A stretch of DNA of 64,000 bases from Pirellulaceae bacterium (GCA_023382975.1 JAHDXO010000014.1:114192-178191); one strand, 5' to 3'; counted from the stretch's first letter, positions 25,273 through 33,296 are shown. Numbers and translations are program-made. The notes: generated from the sequence alone by a model not told the origin.

Positions 25273-25659
25273 ATGCCACGAAAACCGAAGACCACCGACG
25301 CCAATCCTGTGGAAGCCGCACCCGCATCCGCCCCCGCCGGCATGACCAAGACCGCAGCGATCCGAGCGGCCCTGAAGGCCCACCCCGGGAAGCAGCCCAA
25401 GGAGATCGCCGAGTTGCTGCAGGCCGATGGCTGGGACGTAAAGGCCCAGCGGGTCAGCATCGTGAAGTCCGCCATGAAGGCGAAAAAGAAGGCCCGCGCC
25501 GCCGCTGCAGCACCGAAAGCCGCGTCCGCCGCGCCTGTCGCGCCCGCCGATGCGATCTCGTTGGATTCGCTCAAGAAGGCGAAGGAATTGGCCTCGCAGT
25601 TGGGCGGCATCGACGAAGCCAAGGCAGCGCTGGCCGCGCTGGCAGAACTGGTGGACTGA
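25273..25659 (+). CDS. Small Ala/Lys-rich basic protein with helix-turn-helix-like core
   Basis: The 128-residue protein (ATG at 25273) has an Ala/Pro-rich head and a core MTKTAAIRAALKAHPGKQPKEIAELLQADG that looks like a winged-helix or HTH element. A Lys/Ala-rich tract follows (KAKKKARAAAAAPKAA), and then a helix ending in AKAALAALAELVD. Similar basic proteins are common in Planctomycetota and are thought to bind nucleic acid, but I do not know a characterised one. It stands alone, with 132 bases before it and the convergent GH5 gene 84 bases after it. Confidence 0.7.
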   Translation: MPRKPKTTDANPVEAAPASAPAGMTKTAAIRAALKAHPGKQPKEIAELLQADGWDVKAQRVSIVKSAMKAKKKARAAAAAPKAASAAPVAPADAISLDSLKKAKELASQLGGIDEAKAALAALAELVD

Positions 25660-25742
25660 GAACCGACTCGGCTAGCCCGTTTTCCGGATCGTTGGACCTT
25701 TGCCCGGAAGCGACTTTCCACCCAGCTTTTGGGCAGCCGGGA

Positions 25743-27305
25743 TCACGGGACCGCCAACTTGAATTCACCCAGTAGAAGGCTGCTGCCGCGGGTGTCGCGG
25801 CTCGGCTGCAACTCGACCTTCAGCAGCCGGCGCGTCACATCGAAATGGCCGTCGCTGCCGCGGAGTTGGTCGAACGGAATCACAAGTTCCTGCCACCGGT
25901 CGCCGACAGAAAACACGGCCCGGTACGCTGCCTTGTCCGAGTGGTAGGCTTTCACCTCCAACTTGCAGGGCTTCTCCGCACGCAGCGAGATTTTGAAGGC
26001 CGTGTAGCCTTGGCAATCGAGTCCGCCGAAGTACAGTCCCGCACCGACGTAGGCGATTTCGCCTTGGTGACGATACGCGATCTTGCGCGCCGGTCGGCCA
26101 TTGTCCTCGACGGCTTCGCTGCGATACTCGCTCGCATCGTTCCGGTAATCGTATGATTCCGCACGTTGGCCCAGATCGTAGACGGTCCGTTCCGAGTCGG
26201 AAGGCAGCTTCTTGCTGTCGACCGGGCGCTGCGGTGCCGTCTTGATCCGCGCCGCGGCATCGGCGTACGAGGGCTTCGCATCCGCGGGTTTTTGCCGGTC
26301 GCCTGCGTAGTAGCCGAGGACTTCCATCTGCGGGCGGTCCCGACCGTCTCTCGGCTCGACCGACAGCGGATACTTGCCCCACCAGCCGCCCGCGGCCCAG
26401 TACGTGCCGCCGATCTCCTCGGCCTTCATGGCGGCTAGAAAGTGGTCGAGCACTTCGAGCCAACGCGGGTCGTCGTCCGGCACGCCGAACTCGCCGATGA
26501 ATCCCTGCACGTTGTGCTCCTTGAGCCACTCGGCAAACGGCCGCAGCCGCTCGACGCCGATCCGCGGATGCGCGCCGCTGTCGTCGTAGGTCTGCTTGTA
26601 CGTGCCCGAATGGTCGCGGTCGAAGTATTGATGCGCTTCGTAGACGAGCTTGCCGGCCGGATCGTTCAGCAGCAGGTTGGCGTTGATCTTCTTCCACGAG
26701 TGCGCGCCGCTCCAACCATCGCCGCAAACGAAGATCGCATGGCGGCGATTGACCTTGCGGATCGCGTCGATGGCCGCCTGGGCCGCGGCGGTCCAACGTC
26801 CGCCGGTGTCGTGCGGTTCGTTCATCAAGCCGAGTCCGCACACCGCCGCCTCGTCGCTGTAGTGGGCGGCCAGCCGCTGCCAGAAGTCAGCAAACGCCTC
26901 GTTCGGCACCTCGGGCGTCCCGATGACTTGACCGTCGTATCGCGCGTAGTTGTGGACATCCAACAGAATCTTCAGATCCCGCTCGGCGGCCAGTTTCACG
27001 GCCGCGTCAAGCCGCCGCAATTCGGCCTCGTCCAACGGTCCCATCAAATTCGGCTGGACCCGTTCCCAACGCAGCGGCAAGCGGACGACGGTCAGCCCCT
27101 TGGCTTGGCAGTAGTCGAATTGCCGAGGCCCGGGATAAGCGTAATCCCGGTCGTACACGCCGGGCACCTTGCCGAATTCGCCACCGGCCAGATTCACTCC
27201 CACCAGCGCCGCTTCCGGCGTCCCGCCCGCCGGTTCGCCCCCGACACCTGCGCCGCCTGGCAGCATTACGGGCGTCAGCACTAGCAGCCATCTCAAAAAC
27301 TTCAT
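25743..27305 (-). CDS. Secreted GH5 glycoside hydrolase with C-terminal beta-sandwich domain
   Basis: The 520-residue protein starts at MKFLRWLLVLTPVML (ATG at 27305), with a signal peptide. Residues of about 40-340 form the (beta/alpha)8 barrel of glycoside hydrolase family 5: LTVVRLPLRWERVQP near the start, the acid/base glutamate in GLMNEPHD, and the nucleophile glutamate in GFIGEFGVPDDD. This points to cleavage of beta-linked glucan, mannan or related polymers. The C-terminal 160 residues look like a carbohydrate-binding beta-sandwich. The first part of the gene and its upstream region occur again, truncated, at 32142-32223, so this is the intact member of a duplicated pair of ends. Confidence 0.88.
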   Translation of the reverse strand: MKFLRWLLVLTPVMLPGGAGVGGEPAGGTPEAALVGVNLAGGEFGKVPGVYDRDYAYPGPRQFDYCQAKGLTVVRLPLRWERVQPNLMGPLDEAELRRLDAAVKLAAERDLKILLDVHNYARYDGQVIGTPEVPNEAFADFWQRLAAHYSDEAAVCGLGLMNEPHDTGGRWTAAAQAAIDAIRKVNRRHAIFVCGDGWSGAHSWKKINANLLLNDPAGKLVYEAHQYFDRDHSGTYKQTYDDSGAHPRIGVERLRPFAEWLKEHNVQGFIGEFGVPDDDPRWLEVLDHFLAAMKAEEIGGTYWAAGGWWGKYPLSVEPRDGRDRPQMEVLGYYAGDRQKPADAKPSYADAAARIKTAPQRPVDSKKLPSDSERTVYDLGQRAESYDYRNDASEYRSEAVEDNGRPARKIAYRHQGEIAYVGAGLYFGGLDCQGYTAFKISLRAEKPCKLEVKAYHSDKAAYRAVFSVGDRWQELVIPFDQLRGSDGHFDVTRRLLKVELQPSRDTRGSSLLLGEFKLAVP

Positions 27306-27481
27306 GTCCACCACGCTCCCGATTCGAATGATTGCCGTTCAACGATCCCATTCCAAATCATACTGGCTGCACGCCGTGTTGTCTGCTTGGAACGCGTGTG
27401 GGTGTGCTACGCGGCTGCGGACTGACAAGGGATGGCTGAAGAAGGTTGGCAAGTCGACATCAAACGGTTTTCGTCGATGGC
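27224..27481. repeat. Direct repeat, copy 1 (GH5 5' end and intergenic region)
   Basis: The sequence here recurs in the same orientation at 32142-32477. Three blocks are identical: 34 bases (27224-27257 and 32142-32175), 33 bases (27316-27348 and 32234-32266) and 32 bases (27371-27402 and 32289-32320). Between them the copies differ by scattered substitutions. Copy 1 lacks an approximately 80-base stretch that copy 2 has after the third block. It covers the start of the intact GH5 gene and a stump of the membrane gene. Confidence 0.92.
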
Positions 27482-27542
27482 CGCCGTGGTGAACTGGAAA
27501 CGTGAACCGCCACGTCGCGAAGGCCGCCTACCACAATGGTAG
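27432..27542 (+). pseudogene. Stump of the 286-residue membrane-protein gene
   Basis: From an ATG at 27432 the frame reads GWQVDIKRFSSM after four residues, matching GWRVNIKRFRRW at the start of the intact gene at 32436. The similarity ends near 27481 and the frame stops at 27542. It is a 5' fragment left by the duplication or insertion. Confidence 0.7.
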
Positions 27543-27589
27543 GGCAACCGCTATCTTGGCATCGGTTCGCACGATATGGGAGACGGAAG

Positions 27590-30500
27590 ATGAGCGGTGG
27601 AGACGTGGCGTTGCGGGGATTCTTGGTTCAGACGTTGATCGCGCTGCTGGAGGCGCTGAGGGACGATCCGCCTTGGACCCACGTGACCCTGGAACCGGAT
27701 GTTGACTCGGAGAAAGTCGACATCCTCTGGGCCTACCGGGACGGGACGAAGAAAGCGGTCCAGGTAAAATCGTCAAAGAATCCGTTCAGCAAGACCGACG
27801 TCGAGCGGTGGGCCGGCGAGCTGCAGAAGAGCAAGGCTGCCGACGGGTACGAACTGTGCTTGGTTGGCCCCGCCCCGCCGGCCATCGCGAATCTTGGCCG
27901 AGTCGGCGAGGTTGAGGTCCCCACGCCAAAGAACTTGGATCTTCCTGGATTCAAGAGCGACGCCGCTCACCGGTTGCACAGTCTGCTTCCGAAGCTGGGC
28001 TTGCCAACCCGTACCGCCGAGCAACTGGACGATCTGGTGGCGTTGCTGATCGAGAACCTGGCGAGCGGATCGGTGGATCGCCAGTCGCTTTCCCGCGAGG
28101 GACTGGCCGAACTGCTCCGCCGTTGGCTCTCGCACAGCGGCACTGGCGTGCGCATCGTCCGCGTGTTCGTCGCCTGTCCCAAGGACGCCCAGGACGAGCG
28201 CACGGTGCTGGAGCAGGTTGTCGCTTCGATCAACAGCATCGAGGGCGATGCACATCAGGTCCGCCTGGAGCTGCGCTCGGCCGAGTTTCAGCCGCCGCAA
28301 CCGGGCGCCGCCGGACGGCCCGTCGCCGCGGATACGCCCGCCGACGGCGACCTCTTCTTGGGCATCGTCTCGGCAGCCTTCGACGAGCGCGGAACCGAAA
28401 ACATGTTCCGCCAGGCTTGGGACCGCTGGCAGCCGATGGGCTCGCCGTGGGTCAAGTTCTATTTCGACGACGATCCGCGCGTCCCCCGCACCAAGCGCGC
28501 AGCATACGACACGGTCTGCGACTTGCGCGACCAGCTCGAACCGCGGGGCGTCGTCGGCGGCTACACGGGCGTCCGCGACGGCGAAGAGAGCTTCCAGAAT
28601 CAGGTCTCCGAGCATCTGCGCCGAACGCTGCACATGTTGGAGCCCCCGAAGGCTGGTACCGGCCCGCGGTCCGATCCCACCAAGTACCTGCGAGACGTGC
28701 TGGACAAATCCGCTTGGATCGACATCCGCGGTTTGCAGGTCGGCACCGGACGGGCGAACCGCTTCCCCATCGAGGACCTGTACATTTCGCTGACCACTAC
28801 CGGCGCCGTGACGCGGGGGCCGGAAGATGCGCCCGGCGCCGGGACGCAGGAGCGGCGCGGCGTTCACGGCCCGGACGGTCTTGCGGGCGAGGAACCGCGG
28901 GAGGTCCCGCTGCAAACGGCGCTGCGTAGCGATCGGCTGGTGGTGGTGGGCCAACCAGGGTCAGGCAAGACCACGTTCCTGCGCCGCATCGCATTCGCCC
29001 TGTGCCAAACCCGGCTGGGCGACGTGGCGGACGCGGCCGACCAGCGGCTGGGAATCCGCGACCGCACCTTCCCGGTGTATGTGCGGATCAACGAACTGGC
29101 CGAGCACGTCAAACGTTCGGCGCACGCGGCCGACGCGCCGCGCGGCGAGGACGCGGCGGCCTGGCTGCCCCATTACCTGGCGGCGGCCAGCGCCGCCGCG
29201 TCCTGGGGCCTGGACGCGCGGTTCTTCCAGCAACAGCTTGCCGACGGCGTCTGCACCGTGCTGCTGGATGGGTTGGACGAAGCGCCCGATCGGCTGGTGC
29301 GCGAGCAGATGTCGCGGCTGATCGGCAACGTGACCACCGCCTACCGGGACTGCCGCTACGTCGTGACCAGCCGCCCGGTCTCGTACACGGGCGCGACCGT
29401 CTTGGCCGCCTTTGACGAAGCCCGCATCGACCCGCTGTCCGACGCGGCGGTCGAAACGTTCCTCACTCGCTGGTGCGGCGCCGTGTACCGGGAGAGCGTC
29501 GCGGCGGCCACGGCGCATTGCGACGAACTGCTGGCGGCCGTCCGCGGCCGGCCGCCGATCCGGCGCATGGCCCGCAATCCGGTGATGCTGACCGCGTTGG
29601 CCGTGGTCCACTGGAACGAGCGGCGTCTGCCGGAACAGCGAGCCGATCTGTACGACTCGATCATCACCTGGCTGTCGCGTTCGCGCGAGCAGCGCGCCGG
29701 GCGAGAGACGGCGGATCGCACCATCGTGCTGCTGCAGGAATTGGCCCTGGCCATGCAGGACGATCCGGAGGGCCGCCAGACGCAGGTGTCCAAGCGTTGG
29801 GGGGCCGAACGGATCGCGGCCGAATTGGCCGGCGCGCCCGTGACGAAGGACACGATCGCCGCGGCCGAACGATTTCTGGACGAAGAGGAAGTGGACAGCG
29901 GGATCATCGTCGGCCGGGGCAGCGAGTTGGCGTATTGGCACCTGACCTTCCAGGAATTCCTGGCGGCCAAGGCCATCGCCAGCCGCTTGGATGACCAGCA
30001 ACGTCAGATTCTGCTGGCGGATCGGAACAAGGTCTACACCCCCGATTGGCGCGAGGTCGTGTTGCTGTACGCCGGGGCGTTGCACCAGCAGGGCAAGGCC
30101 AAGGTGGCGGGTTTTCTTGGCGGGCTGCTGGACGGGCTGGGCCCATCGCCATCGTTGGCGGACCAGGCGCGGTGTGCCGGCTTGATCGGCAGCATCCTGC
30201 AGGACTTGACGCCGCTGAAGTATGAATTTGCCGACCCCCGCTATCACGGTCTGCTGGATGCGGTGACCGCCATCTTCGATCCGCAGCGCTCGCAGGCGGT
30301 GCCGTTGGCCGAGCGGATCGCCGCCGCCGACGCGCTAGGCGGGGCGGGCGACGCGCGGCTGGACCTGCGGCGCGAGGACTACTGGGTCGCGATCCCGGCC
30401 GGCAAGTTCCTGATGGGCGCCCAGTCGGATGATCCCAAAGCGGCGAACTACGATCCCGAGTCCACCGACACGGACCAGTGGCGGGAAACGCCGCACGAGG

Positions 30501-31147
30501 TTTATTTGGACGCCTATTGCATTGCTCGCTATCCGGTCACGGTCGGCCAGTACGGGCAGTTCGTGGAGGACGAGGGCTACCAGGACGAACGTTGGTGGAC
30601 GGCCGGCGGCTTCGGCGAGTACTCCGAGCCGGACGAATGGGAGCGTCAGGTGGCGTATCCGTCGCGGCCGGTGGTCCGCGTCAGTTGGTGGGAAGCGAAG
30701 GCGTTTTGCGCTTGGGCGGGTTTCCGTTTGGCCACGGAAGCCGAATGGGAGCGTGCGGCACGGGGGCCGGAGGGACGAAAATACCCGTGGGGTGACGACC
30801 CCATCGACGAGCAGCGGGCGAACTACGCAAAAGCCATTGGGCAGCCGAACATCGGCCATCCGACGCCTGTGGGCATCTATCCGCTGGGCAGCACGGCGGA
30901 GGGGATATGCGATCTGGCGGGCAATGCGTGGGAGTGGTGTGAGGACGGATTCGCCGAGTATACTGTCGAGTCTGTGGCGAACCCGCACGGCAATCCGGAG
31001 GGCTCGGACCGGGTTCTCCGGGGCGGCTGTTGGGCGGGCGGCGCCGAGTACTGCCGGGCGGCGTACCGTAACGGGGGCGTTCCGTCGAACCGGTACGTGA
31101 ACCTGGGCTTCCGCCTCGCGAGGACAGTTCCCACACCTTCCCGGTAG
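27590..31147 (+). CDS. NACHT STAND protein with N-terminal PD-(D/E)xK-like nuclease and C-terminal FGE domain
   Basis: The protein has 1185 residues. Residues 1-110 look like a restriction-type nuclease, with E35, D44 in VDILW and Q58-V-K60 in VQVKSSK. Residues 185-350 resemble a DUF4062/TIR-like module (VRVFVACPKDAQDER at 190-204). A NACHT ATPase follows: Walker A GQPGSGKT (454-461), Walker B VCTVLLDGLDEAP (554-566), and the helical motif ARNPVMLTALAVVH (661-674). Residues 930-1180 form an FGE-sulfatase/C-type-lectin-fold domain (IPAGKFLMG, PVTVGQYGQFV, RLATEAEWERAARG, NAWEWCEDG, RGGCW, LGFRLA). One of the two FGE catalytic cysteines appears to be lost, so it probably senses or binds rather than making formylglycine. 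The ATG at 27590 is chosen over the open frame from 27536 because GGAAG precedes it and the nuclease starts there. An anti-phage or conflict role is inferred from architecture. Confidence 0.85.
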   Translation: MSGGDVALRGFLVQTLIALLEALRDDPPWTHVTLEPDVDSEKVDILWAYRDGTKKAVQVKSSKNPFSKTDVERWAGELQKSKAADGYELCLVGPAPPAIANLGRVGEVEVPTPKNLDLPGFKSDAAHRLHSLLPKLGLPTRTAEQLDDLVALLIENLASGSVDRQSLSREGLAELLRRWLSHSGTGVRIVRVFVACPKDAQDERTVLEQVVASINSIEGDAHQVRLELRSAEFQPPQPGAAGRPVAADTPADGDLFLGIVSAAFDERGTENMFRQAWDRWQPMGSPWVKFYFDDDPRVPRTKRAAYDTVCDLRDQLEPRGVVGGYTGVRDGEESFQNQVSEHLRRTLHMLEPPKAGTGPRSDPTKYLRDVLDKSAWIDIRGLQVGTGRANRFPIEDLYISLTTTGAVTRGPEDAPGAGTQERRGVHGPDGLAGEEPREVPLQTALRSDRLVVVGQPGSGKTTFLRRIAFALCQTRLGDVADAADQRLGIRDRTFPVYVRINELAEHVKRSAHAADAPRGEDAAAWLPHYLAAASAAASWGLDARFFQQQLADGVCTVLLDGLDEAPDRLVREQMSRLIGNVTTAYRDCRYVVTSRPVSYTGATVLAAFDEARIDPLSDAAVETFLTRWCGAVYRESVAAATAHCDELLAAVRGRPPIRRMARNPVMLTALAVVHWNERRLPEQRADLYDSIITWLSRSREQRAGRETADRTIVLLQELALAMQDDPEGRQTQVSKRWGAERIAAELAGAPVTKDTIAAAERFLDEEEVDSGIIVGRGSELAYWHLTFQEFLAAKAIASRLDDQQRQILLADRNKVYTPDWREVVLLYAGALHQQGKAKVAGFLGGLLDGLGPSPSLADQARCAGLIGSILQDLTPLKYEFADPRYHGLLDAVTAIFDPQRSQAVPLAERIAAADALGGAGDARLDLRREDYWVAIPAGKFLMGAQSDDPKAANYDPESTDTDQWRETPHEVYLDAYCIARYPVTVGQYGQFVEDEGYQDERWWTAGGFGEYSEPDEWERQVAYPSRPVVRVSWWEAKAFCAWAGFRLATEAEWERAARGPEGRKYPWGDDPIDEQRANYAKAIGQPNIGHPTPVGIYPLGSTAEGICDLAGNAWEWCEDGFAEYTVESVANPHGNPEGSDRVLRGGCWAGGAEYCRAAYRNGGVPSNRYVNLGFRLARTVPTPSR

Positions 31148-31183
31148 GGTTCCTTCGGCGGTAGCCGCTGACGTAGCGAAGGC

Positions 31184-31219
31184 TGACGGGACGGAAAAGG
31201 CGGTAGCCCCGTCCCGTCA
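31184..31219 (+). repeat. GC-rich 11-bp hairpin downstream of the NACHT gene
   Basis: TGACGGGACGG (31184-31194) pairs perfectly with CCGTCCCGTCA (31209-31219) around a 14-base loop, 36 bases after the NACHT gene stop codon. No T-run follows, so it is not a standard terminator. A GC-rich hairpin at this distance after a lectin-fold variable region is also a feature of diversity-generating retroelement targets. Confidence 0.75.
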
Positions 31220-31367
31220 TGCCGTAGCGGACGATCTGTGTTTGGTCTCTCTGAGCCGTGCGGATCTGGTTTGCTTTCGGCGAGGTTGCGATCTTGACAT
31301 CGGGGAATTGACTTGCCTACATTGCAGGAGTCCAGAGCGTCCACGACTGTTCGAGGGAGAAGGGGTC

Positions 31368-31428
31368 GGGAGTCGTTTTCGGGCAACCCGCTTTCCATGT
31401 AGTTTGGGGTCCCCCGAAAACGACTCCC
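31368..31428. repeat. 16-bp perfect inverted repeat
   Basis: GGGAGTCGTTTTCGGG (31368-31383) and CCCGAAAACGACTCCC (31413-31428) are exact inverted copies with 29 bases between them. The repeat lies in the gap between the NACHT gene and the ParD/ParE pair. It could be a mobile palindromic element, an operator for the toxin-antitoxin operon or a transcription signal. The remainder of this 328-base gap has no gene. Confidence 0.85.
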
Positions 31429-31475
31429 CACCCCCGTTTGTGGCGGCGCGGCCGCACCAAGGGGGGAACGAACGA

Positions 31476-31664
31476 ATGCCGACGAAGGTGAAAGAAGCCG
31501 TGATCGACATGATCCAGCGAATGCCGGATGACGCCAGCGTGGCAGATATTATGGCCGAACTCTACATTCGCAAGAAGGTTGACGAGGGACTCCGGCAGTT
31601 GGACAGTGGGCAAGTATTGGAGCACGAAGCGGTACAGCAACGGATGCAACGATGGCTCAGTTGA
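31476..31664 (+). CDS. ParD/RelB-type antitoxin
   Basis: The 62-residue acidic, helical protein (KVKEAVIDMIQRMPDDASVADIMAELYIRKKVDEGLRQLDSGQVLEHEAVQQRMQRWL) has the form of short antitoxins that pair with ParE/RelE-family toxins. The ATG at 31476 follows GGGGGGAACG. Its stop lies inside the toxin gene, which starts 12 bases earlier at 31652; such overlap gives coupled translation and is usual for these modules. Confidence 0.75.
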   Translation: MPTKVKEAVIDMIQRMPDDASVADIMAELYIRKKVDEGLRQLDSGQVLEHEAVQQRMQRWLS

Positions 31665-31957
31665 GATGGTCTTTGCAGGCCGCACAAGATCTTGAAGATA
31701 TCTGCGATTTCCTCGCACAGGATTCTCCGCAGTTTGCTTGTGTTTTCGCCCAGCGTGCGATGACGATCATTGAGTCGATCCCGGATCAGCCCCGACTGGG
31801 CAGCATCGTGCCTGAGTACAATCGATCTGAACTCCGCGAACGCCTCTTGTACAACTATCGCATCATCTATCGGGTTCAGGGCGAGATCGTCCAAATCGTC
31901 ACCATTACCCACGGCGCCCGCCTGCTCGCGTCCGATCTGCTTTCCGAGGACGGTTGA
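31652..31957 (+). CDS. ParE/RelE-family toxin
   Basis: The 101-residue basic protein has the ParE pattern: RWSLQAAQDLEDICDFLAQDSPQFA at the start, then PRLGSIVPEYNRSELRERLLYNYRIIYRVQGEIVQIVTITHGARLL. Toxins of this type poison gyrase (ParE) or cleave mRNA on the ribosome (RelE); the sequence fits ParE better, but I cannot be sure. The gene overlaps the antitoxin gene, and a terminator follows at 32010. The pair lies inside the segment bounded by the direct repeats. Confidence 0.85.
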   Translation: MAQLRWSLQAAQDLEDICDFLAQDSPQFACVFAQRAMTIIESIPDQPRLGSIVPEYNRSELRERLLYNYRIIYRVQGEIVQIVTITHGARLLASDLLSEDG

Positions 31958-32009
31958 CTGGCAGAGCTTCAAAGAATCGATCACCGGATTCCCTTTGATA
32001 CTTCCCGTC

Positions 32010-32034
32010 ACCCGTCGCCCCGGACGGGTTTTTT
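32010..32034 (+). terminator. Rho-independent terminator after the ParD/ParE pair
   Basis: ACCCGTC (32010-32016) pairs with GACGGGT (32023-32029) around a six-base loop, followed by five T residues. It sits 53 bases after the toxin stop codon. Confidence 0.8.
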
Positions 32035-32141
32035 CATCGGCTGGAATCGACAAAGCCTTGGTGCTGCTGGTATGGGATCAGCGGCATTCCATGGGTTGCC
32101 GCGGATGCGCGCCGATGGCCGCCTGAGCTGCGGCGGGCCAA

Positions 32142-32223
32142 CGCCCGCCGGTTCGCCCCCGACACCTGCGCCGCCCAGCAGGATGACGGGCGCAAAACCT
32201 ATTAGCCATCTCAAGAACTTCAT
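32142..32223 (-). pseudogene. Stump of a GH5 gene 5' end
   Basis: From the ATG at 32223 the minus strand reads MKFLRWLIGFAPVILLGGAGVGGEPAG, nearly the same as the signal peptide of the intact GH5 protein at 27305 (MKFLRWLLVLTPVMLPGGAGVGGEPAG). Similarity stops at about 32142 and the frame then diverges and runs out. No catalytic region is present. Confidence 0.85.
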
Positions 32224-32382
32224 TCCCGTCACACTCCCGATTCGAATGATTGCCGTTCAACGATCCTACGCCAAATGATACCGGCTGAACGCCGTGTTGT
32301 CTGCTTGGAACGCGTGTGGGACCATCAAGATGATTGCGACGGGGGCGAGGCCGGACGAATTGGGCAACTTCATGGTCGTGGG

Positions 32383-32403
32383 GCACAGGCTGGCAGCCTG
32401 TGC
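32383..32403. repeat. Perfect 9-bp palindrome in repeat copy 2
   Basis: GCACAGGCT (32383-32391) and AGCCTGTGC (32395-32403) form a hairpin with a three-base loop, 33 bases before the membrane-protein start codon. It lies at the right edge of the segment that distinguishes copy 2 from copy 1 and resembles dispersed intergenic palindromes of this phylum. Confidence 0.75.
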
Positions 32404-32435
32404 TACGGGGTTGCGGGTTGACACGGGGGGCTGAA

Positions 32436-33296
32436 ATGGGTTGGCGCGTCAACATCAAGCGGTTCCGTCGATGGCACGAGTGGAGCACACTCCTGCTGCT
32501 GTTCGGGATCGCGCTGGCGTACCAAGCGCTGGTCACACATTTGCTCGACGTATTCTTGCGCGAGGCTTTGGACGATTTGATCTTCCCCGGCCATTCCATC
32601 TATTTGAATACCACGCTCGGGAGCATGTTGGTTGCGCCGCTGGTCTTGACGATGTGGGCGTTGCTGGGTTTTGAGCGGTTGGCAACGCAATTGCTCTGGA
32701 CGTTCCTACTCTGCTTGTTGGCGTGGGCGATTCTCTTCGGCTTGGATTCGCACAGCAAGATTGGAACGGTCGCACTCTTCGTCCCGTTCATGGTTCCCTG
32801 GTTATGCCTCCGCTGCTGCCTGCGTTGGCGCTGCACCGCGTCGAGTGGGCCGTCGGGCAGCGAAATGCGCCGCGGGCGCCCGCGGCAATTCAGCTTGGCG
32901 GATGTACTTTCTGCGATCACCGCCATCGGATTTCTGTTGGCCATTTCCCGGTCGGAAGTTTCCGACATCTGGTGGTCGCTGGAGCAACTTCGGGTTGTAC
33001 TACTCGAGATGATCAAGGCGGCATGGTTTCTCGCACCTGGCTACTGCCTCGCCTGGGCTGTGCTGGCTGACGGATGGGCGCGGCGGCTCGGATTTGCTGC
33101 TTGCATCCTGACGGGCATCGTTCTTTCCGGCGGATTTCTACTTCTTGTCTGCCGCAATGCCGAGGACTGCAGCGCAGTCTTGTTCTACTTTCTTGCCCCT
33201 TTCTATGCGTCGGTGATGGCCGGTCTGACCTTGGCCTTCTTTTCGCTGCGTCTGATCGGCGTCCGGTTGGTGCGACTCCCGCCCCCTTCCGACTAG
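32436..33296 (+). CDS. Polytopic membrane protein of unknown function
   Basis: The 286-residue protein starts at the ATG at 32436 (MGWRVNIKRF). About seven hydrophobic segments are visible, for example WSTLLLLFGIALAYQALV, LLWTFLLCLLAWAILFGL and a C-terminal VLFYFLAPFYASVMAGLTLAF. A short polar middle contains RQFSLADVLSAITAIGFLLAIS, a motif I associate with planctomycetal integral membrane proteins. I do not recognise a function. The 5' end belongs to the duplicated segment; a stump of a second copy lies at 27432. Confidence 0.8.
   Translation: MGWRVNIKRFRRWHEWSTLLLLFGIALAYQALVTHLLDVFLREALDDLIFPGHSIYLNTTLGSMLVAPLVLTMWALLGFERLATQLLWTFLLCLLAWAILFGLDSHSKIGTVALFVPFMVPWLCLRCCLRWRCTASSGPSGSEMRRGRPRQFSLADVLSAITAIGFLLAISRSEVSDIWWSLEQLRVVLLEMIKAAWFLAPGYCLAWAVLADGWARRLGFAACILTGIVLSGGFLLLVCRNAEDCSAVLFYFLAPFYASVMAGLTLAFFSLRLIGVRLVRLPPPSD

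Larger units (their letters stand above)
32142..32477. repeat. Direct repeat, copy 2 (truncated GH5 5' end and membrane-gene 5' end)
   Basis: This is the second copy of the sequence at 27224-27481, in the same orientation. It keeps the full 5' end of the membrane gene (start at 32436) but only a short GH5 stump. It includes about 80 bases (roughly 32321-32400) missing from copy 1, ending in a perfect palindrome. The surrounding intergenic stretch 31958-32435 otherwise holds only the terminator. Confidence 0.92.

Noticed and set aside
27590..31147. FGE domain of the NACHT protein as the sulfatase-activating enzyme
   Set aside because: The catalytic cysteine pair of FGE is not kept (RGGCWAGGAEYC lacks the first Cys of the pair), and the domain is attached to a conflict-type protein.
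31000..31250. A complete diversity-generating retroelement
   Set aside because: Only variable-region-like sequence and a hairpin are seen; no reverse transcriptase, template repeat or accessory gene lies in the window. FGE domains in general share the RGGxW...GFR end, so the likeness alone is not enough.
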